Origin: UBA6921 sp031363085
GTDB lineage: Bacteria; Pseudomonadota; Gammaproteobacteria; SG8-11
DNA: 7,814 bases
Assembly (NCBI GenBank): GCA_031363085.1
Contig: JANLTU010000088.1
Coordinates: forward strand, 1-7,814
Reading direction: 5' to 3'
The position numbers were made by a program, and so were the translations under genes. The notes beneath the pieces are model-generated. The model was not told the origin of the DNA. It searched no databases and saw only the letters and a list, made by a program, of their open reading frames with translations. Numbering within the stretch: the stretch's first letter is position 1; each line of letters begins with the position of its first letter. Below are positions 5,712 to 7,814 of this stretch, piece by piece.

Positions 5712-7364
5712 CTACGCGTCGTGGTGAATTTCCCGGTCTTTCGTTTCGGGTAAAAATAATACGCCGATAACGGCGGTCATCATGGCGACAACGATGGGAT
5801 ACCAAAGACCGTAATAGATGTCACCGGTGGCGGCGACCATGGCGAATGAGACGGTGGGTAAAAATCCGCCGAACCAACCGTTGCCGACGTGATAAGGGAG
5901 TGACATCGACGTATAGCGAATTCGCGCGGGAAACAACTCCACGAGCCAAGCGGCGATGGGGCCGTAAACCATCGTAACGTAAATGACGAGCAGCGTAAGC
6001 AGCAACACCACCATCGCGTAATTGATCTGCGTCGGGTCGGCTTTTGCAGGATAACCGGCCACTTTGATTGCCTCGGTCAGAGCTTTGTCGAATTCTCCAA
6101 ACTTGGCTTTGAATTCGTCGGCCGGTAAACCTGTGCCCGGAAAACTATTCACCGTAGTGCTGCCGATTTTAATTGTAGCCACGGCGCCTGTCGGTGCGGC
6201 TTCGCTCTTGTAAGCAACTGCACGTTTGGCCAGCGCACTTTTCGCAATGTCACATGAACTGGTAAATTTTGCTTTGCCGATGGGGTCGAACTGGAAACTG
6301 CACTGGACAGGATCTGCCACGACCACCACTGGATTGGCGGCTTGCGCCTTAAAAACGGCGGGATTCGCGTACTCCGTCAGTCCTTTGAAAATCGGAAAAT
6401 AGGTTAATGCCGCAACAATACATCCGGTCACGACAATAGGTTTTCTGCCAACTTTGTCCGACAGCGCACCAAATACAATGAAAAACGGCGTGCCAAGCAA
6501 GAGTGATCCGGCGATCAGTAAATTAGCTGCCTGCGGATCCACTTTGAGTGTTTGCATCAAAAAAAACAGCGCATAAAACTGGCCGGTGTACCACACGACG
6601 GCTTGGCCGGCGGTAGCGCCGAATAACGCAAGCAATACTATTTTCGCATTCCCCCAGCGCGCGAACGACTCTGTCAAGGGTGCTTGTGACGTTTTACCTT
6701 TTTCCTTCATTTGCAAAAATACGGGCGACTCGTTGAGTTGCATACGGATGTATACCGAAATTGCCAACAACACGATCGACAGCAAAAATGGAATGCGCCA
6801 ACCCCACTCATCAAACTCCGGCCCCAGCGCGGTGCGGCAGCCGAGGATCACGAGCAGCGACAAGAAAAGTCCAAGGGTTGCGGTGGTTTGAATCCAGCTC
6901 GTAAAAAAACCGCGTTTCCCGCGCGGCGCATGTTCGGCGACATACGTTGCTGCGCCGCCGTATTCGCCACCCAATGCGAGACCCTGTAGCAGTCGTAGAC
7001 AAATTAAAATAATCGGTGCGGCGACACCGATGGAATTATAGTTGGGCAGCATCCCGACAAGGGCGGTGGAGGTGCCCATGATGATGATCGTAATGAGAAA
7101 GGTATATTTGCGGCCTATCATGTCGCCGAGTCGGCCAAAGACAATCGCGCCGAACGGACGTACCGCAAAGCCGGCGGCGAAGGCGAGCAACGCAAAGATA
7201 AAGCCCGTGGTTTCGTTCACGCCCGCAAAGAATTGTTTGCTGATGATGGCCGCGAGCGAGCCATACAAATAGAAGTCGTACCACTCGAATACGGTGCCGA
7301 GCGACGACGCAAAAATAACTTTGCGCTCTTCCGCACTCATTCCAGTGTTAGCGGCATTGATCAT
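5712..7364 (-). CDS. MFS transporter, metabolite:H+ symporter (MHS) type, with large TM9-TM10 insertion
   Basis: An inner-membrane proton-coupled symporter of 550 residues. The MHS group includes ProP, ShiA and KgtP, so the substrate may be an organic acid or a compatible solute; it cannot be read from the sequence. Family marks are GTVFEWYDFYLYG (23-35), the loop 2-3 motif GRLGDMIGRK (77-86), LGGEYGGAATYVAEHAPRGKRG (131-152) and its second-half echo GALSDKVGRK (299-308). Twelve TM segments are placeable: six before about 210, three at about 241-328 and three at about 449-538. Between TM9 and TM10 lies a hydrophilic insertion (about 331-448) with Cys355 and Cys371, predicted periplasmic. I recall similar long-loop members in Burkholderiales-like genomes, without known function. 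The ATG at 7362-7364 has AGGAG seven bases upstream. There is no ProP-style C-terminal coiled coil. The gene looks more AT-rich than otsBA, and an IS4 remnant lies just upstream. Confidence 0.88.
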   Translation of the reverse strand: MINAANTGMSAEERKVIFASSLGTVFEWYDFYLYGSLAAIISKQFFAGVNETTGFIFALLAFAAGFAVRPFGAIVFGRLGDMIGRKYTFLITIIIMGTSTALVGMLPNYNSIGVAAPIILICLRLLQGLALGGEYGGAATYVAEHAPRGKRGFFTSWIQTTATLGLFLSLLVILGCRTALGPEFDEWGWRIPFLLSIVLLAISVYIRMQLNESPVFLQMKEKGKTSQAPLTESFARWGNAKIVLLALFGATAGQAVVWYTGQFYALFFLMQTLKVDPQAANLLIAGSLLLGTPFFIVFGALSDKVGRKPIVVTGCIVAALTYFPIFKGLTEYANPAVFKAQAANPVVVVADPVQCSFQFDPIGKAKFTSSCDIAKSALAKRAVAYKSEAAPTGAVATIKIGSTTVNSFPGTGLPADEFKAKFGEFDKALTEAIKVAGYPAKADPTQINYAMVVLLLTLLVIYVTMVYGPIAAWLVELFPARIRYTSMSLPYHVGNGWFGGFLPTVSFAMVAATGDIYYGLWYPIVVAMMTAVIGVLFLPETKDREIHHDA

Positions 7365-7419
7365 GCCTGCGCTCCTGCGGTTGCTGCGGAGTTTATATTT
7401 CCCAGCGATCTGTGGCGGG
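7365..7419 (-). promoter_or_regulatory. MFS gene leader between start codon and IS remnant
   Basis: Only 55 bases separate the MFS start from the stop codon of the transposase fragment. They include the AGGAG ribosome site and a -10-like TATAAA at 7392-7397, about 28 bases before the ATG. No good -35 is visible at the expected distance. If this is the promoter, its upstream half lies in or next to the IS end, which also probably falls in this interval; the terminal inverted repeat could not be identified. Confidence 0.35.
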
Positions 7420-7814
7420 TTACGTTGTTATGGCGATGCATTGGGTCTTGAGAGCCTTAATAGCGTTCGCGATTGTATTACATGTGAAGAGTGCAAGCAG
7501 CATCGTCAGCGCGAAGTAGCCGATGGTCTGCGCGATCAAATGGCGCAGGGTCTTGACTGATCCACGGATCAGCACGACGACCGCGTGTTTCATTTTCGAT
7601 AGCGCCTGAGCGAAGTTCACTTGGTATGCATGCTTCCGGTTTGGTTTTTTCTCTACACGTCGCTGTGCCGCCAGCGTCATGAGGGCGGTCAGATTCATCG
7701 TGACGATCTTGGCGTGCAAATCCTGTTGGACCGGCAGCACCGATTTACCGGGGAAGTTTTCGATTTCCACCCAGTGCTTGAAGCGTTTATAATTTTTCCC
7801 CAACGCTGGTGATA
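7420..7814 (-). pseudogene. IS4-family transposase, C-terminal fragment, frameshifted, runs off right edge
   Basis: The frame ending with TAA at 7420-7422 matches the C-terminal part of IS4-family transposases: NYKRFKHWVEIENFPGKSV, then QQDLHAKIVTMNLTALM and HAYQVNFAQALSKMK. IS4 enzymes carry the Y-(2)-R-(3)-E-(6)-K signature around the catalytic glutamate. Here YHQRW is encoded at 7800-7814 but in a different frame from NYKRFK. Only 5 bases lie between the W codon and the N codon, where relatives such as W-G-I-E-E-N need 12. A net 7-base loss would remove the catalytic Glu and shift the frame, so the gene is dead. The hydrophobic tail (about 90-127 of the visible part) lacks the basic end I expect, so the 3' end may also be altered. 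The family call is confident; the deletion is inferred from memory of the motif. Confidence 0.75.

Noticed and set aside
1..7814. Composite transposon carrying the trehalose and transporter genes between two IS elements
   Set aside because: The two remnants belong to different transposase families, both are broken and no matching terminal repeats are seen.

Overview
The window looks like a chromosomal segment from a GC-moderate to GC-rich proteobacterium. A beta- or gammaproteobacterium is my best guess. The clues are an otsA whose product carries an N-terminal membrane domain, a GH15 hydrolase beside otsBA, and an MHS-type MFS transporter with a long loop insertion; I associate these types with Burkholderiales-like and related lineages. 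This is recognition from memory, and the genus cannot be fixed from the sequence alone.

Layout, left to right. (1) Bases 1-546 hold the broken 5' end of a DDE integrase/transposase gene (+ strand). Its family-like reading ends at about base 404, inside an inverted-repeat and tandem-repeat scar. (2) Bases 547-3542 hold a minus-strand operon, otsA then otsB, overlapping by 4 bp: trehalose-6-phosphate synthase with a two-TM sensor-like N-terminus, and trehalose-6-phosphate phosphatase. (3) Bases 3543-3665 are the shared divergent control region. (4) Bases 3666-5441 (+) encode a GH15 glycoside hydrolase of the glucoamylase/trehalase type. (5) Bases 5442-5711 are a convergent intergenic stretch with two hairpins and one possible small ORF. 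(6) Bases 5712-7364 (-) encode an MHS-family MFS transporter with a roughly 115-residue insertion between TM9 and TM10. (7) From base 7420 to the right edge (-) lies the C-terminal end of an IS4-family transposase, damaged in its catalytic motif.

How the genes fit together: OtsA makes trehalose 6-phosphate from a nucleotide sugar and glucose 6-phosphate, and OtsB dephosphorylates it to trehalose, an osmolyte and stress protectant. The divergent GH15 enzyme could hydrolyse trehalose or an alpha-glucan, so the locus may both make and recycle trehalose. The membrane and extracytoplasmic segment on OtsA suggests synthesis tethered to, and perhaps controlled from, the inner membrane. The transporter substrate is unknown. 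An osmolyte or organic acid is possible, but its link to the trehalose genes is only adjacency.

The two insertion-sequence remnants belong to different families and lie at opposite ends, so they mark past insertions rather than a composite transposon. The most interesting items are the sensor-like OtsA fusion, the enlarged periplasmic loop of the transporter, and the transposase scars. I did not find a clearly new defence system, CRISPR array or RNA element.
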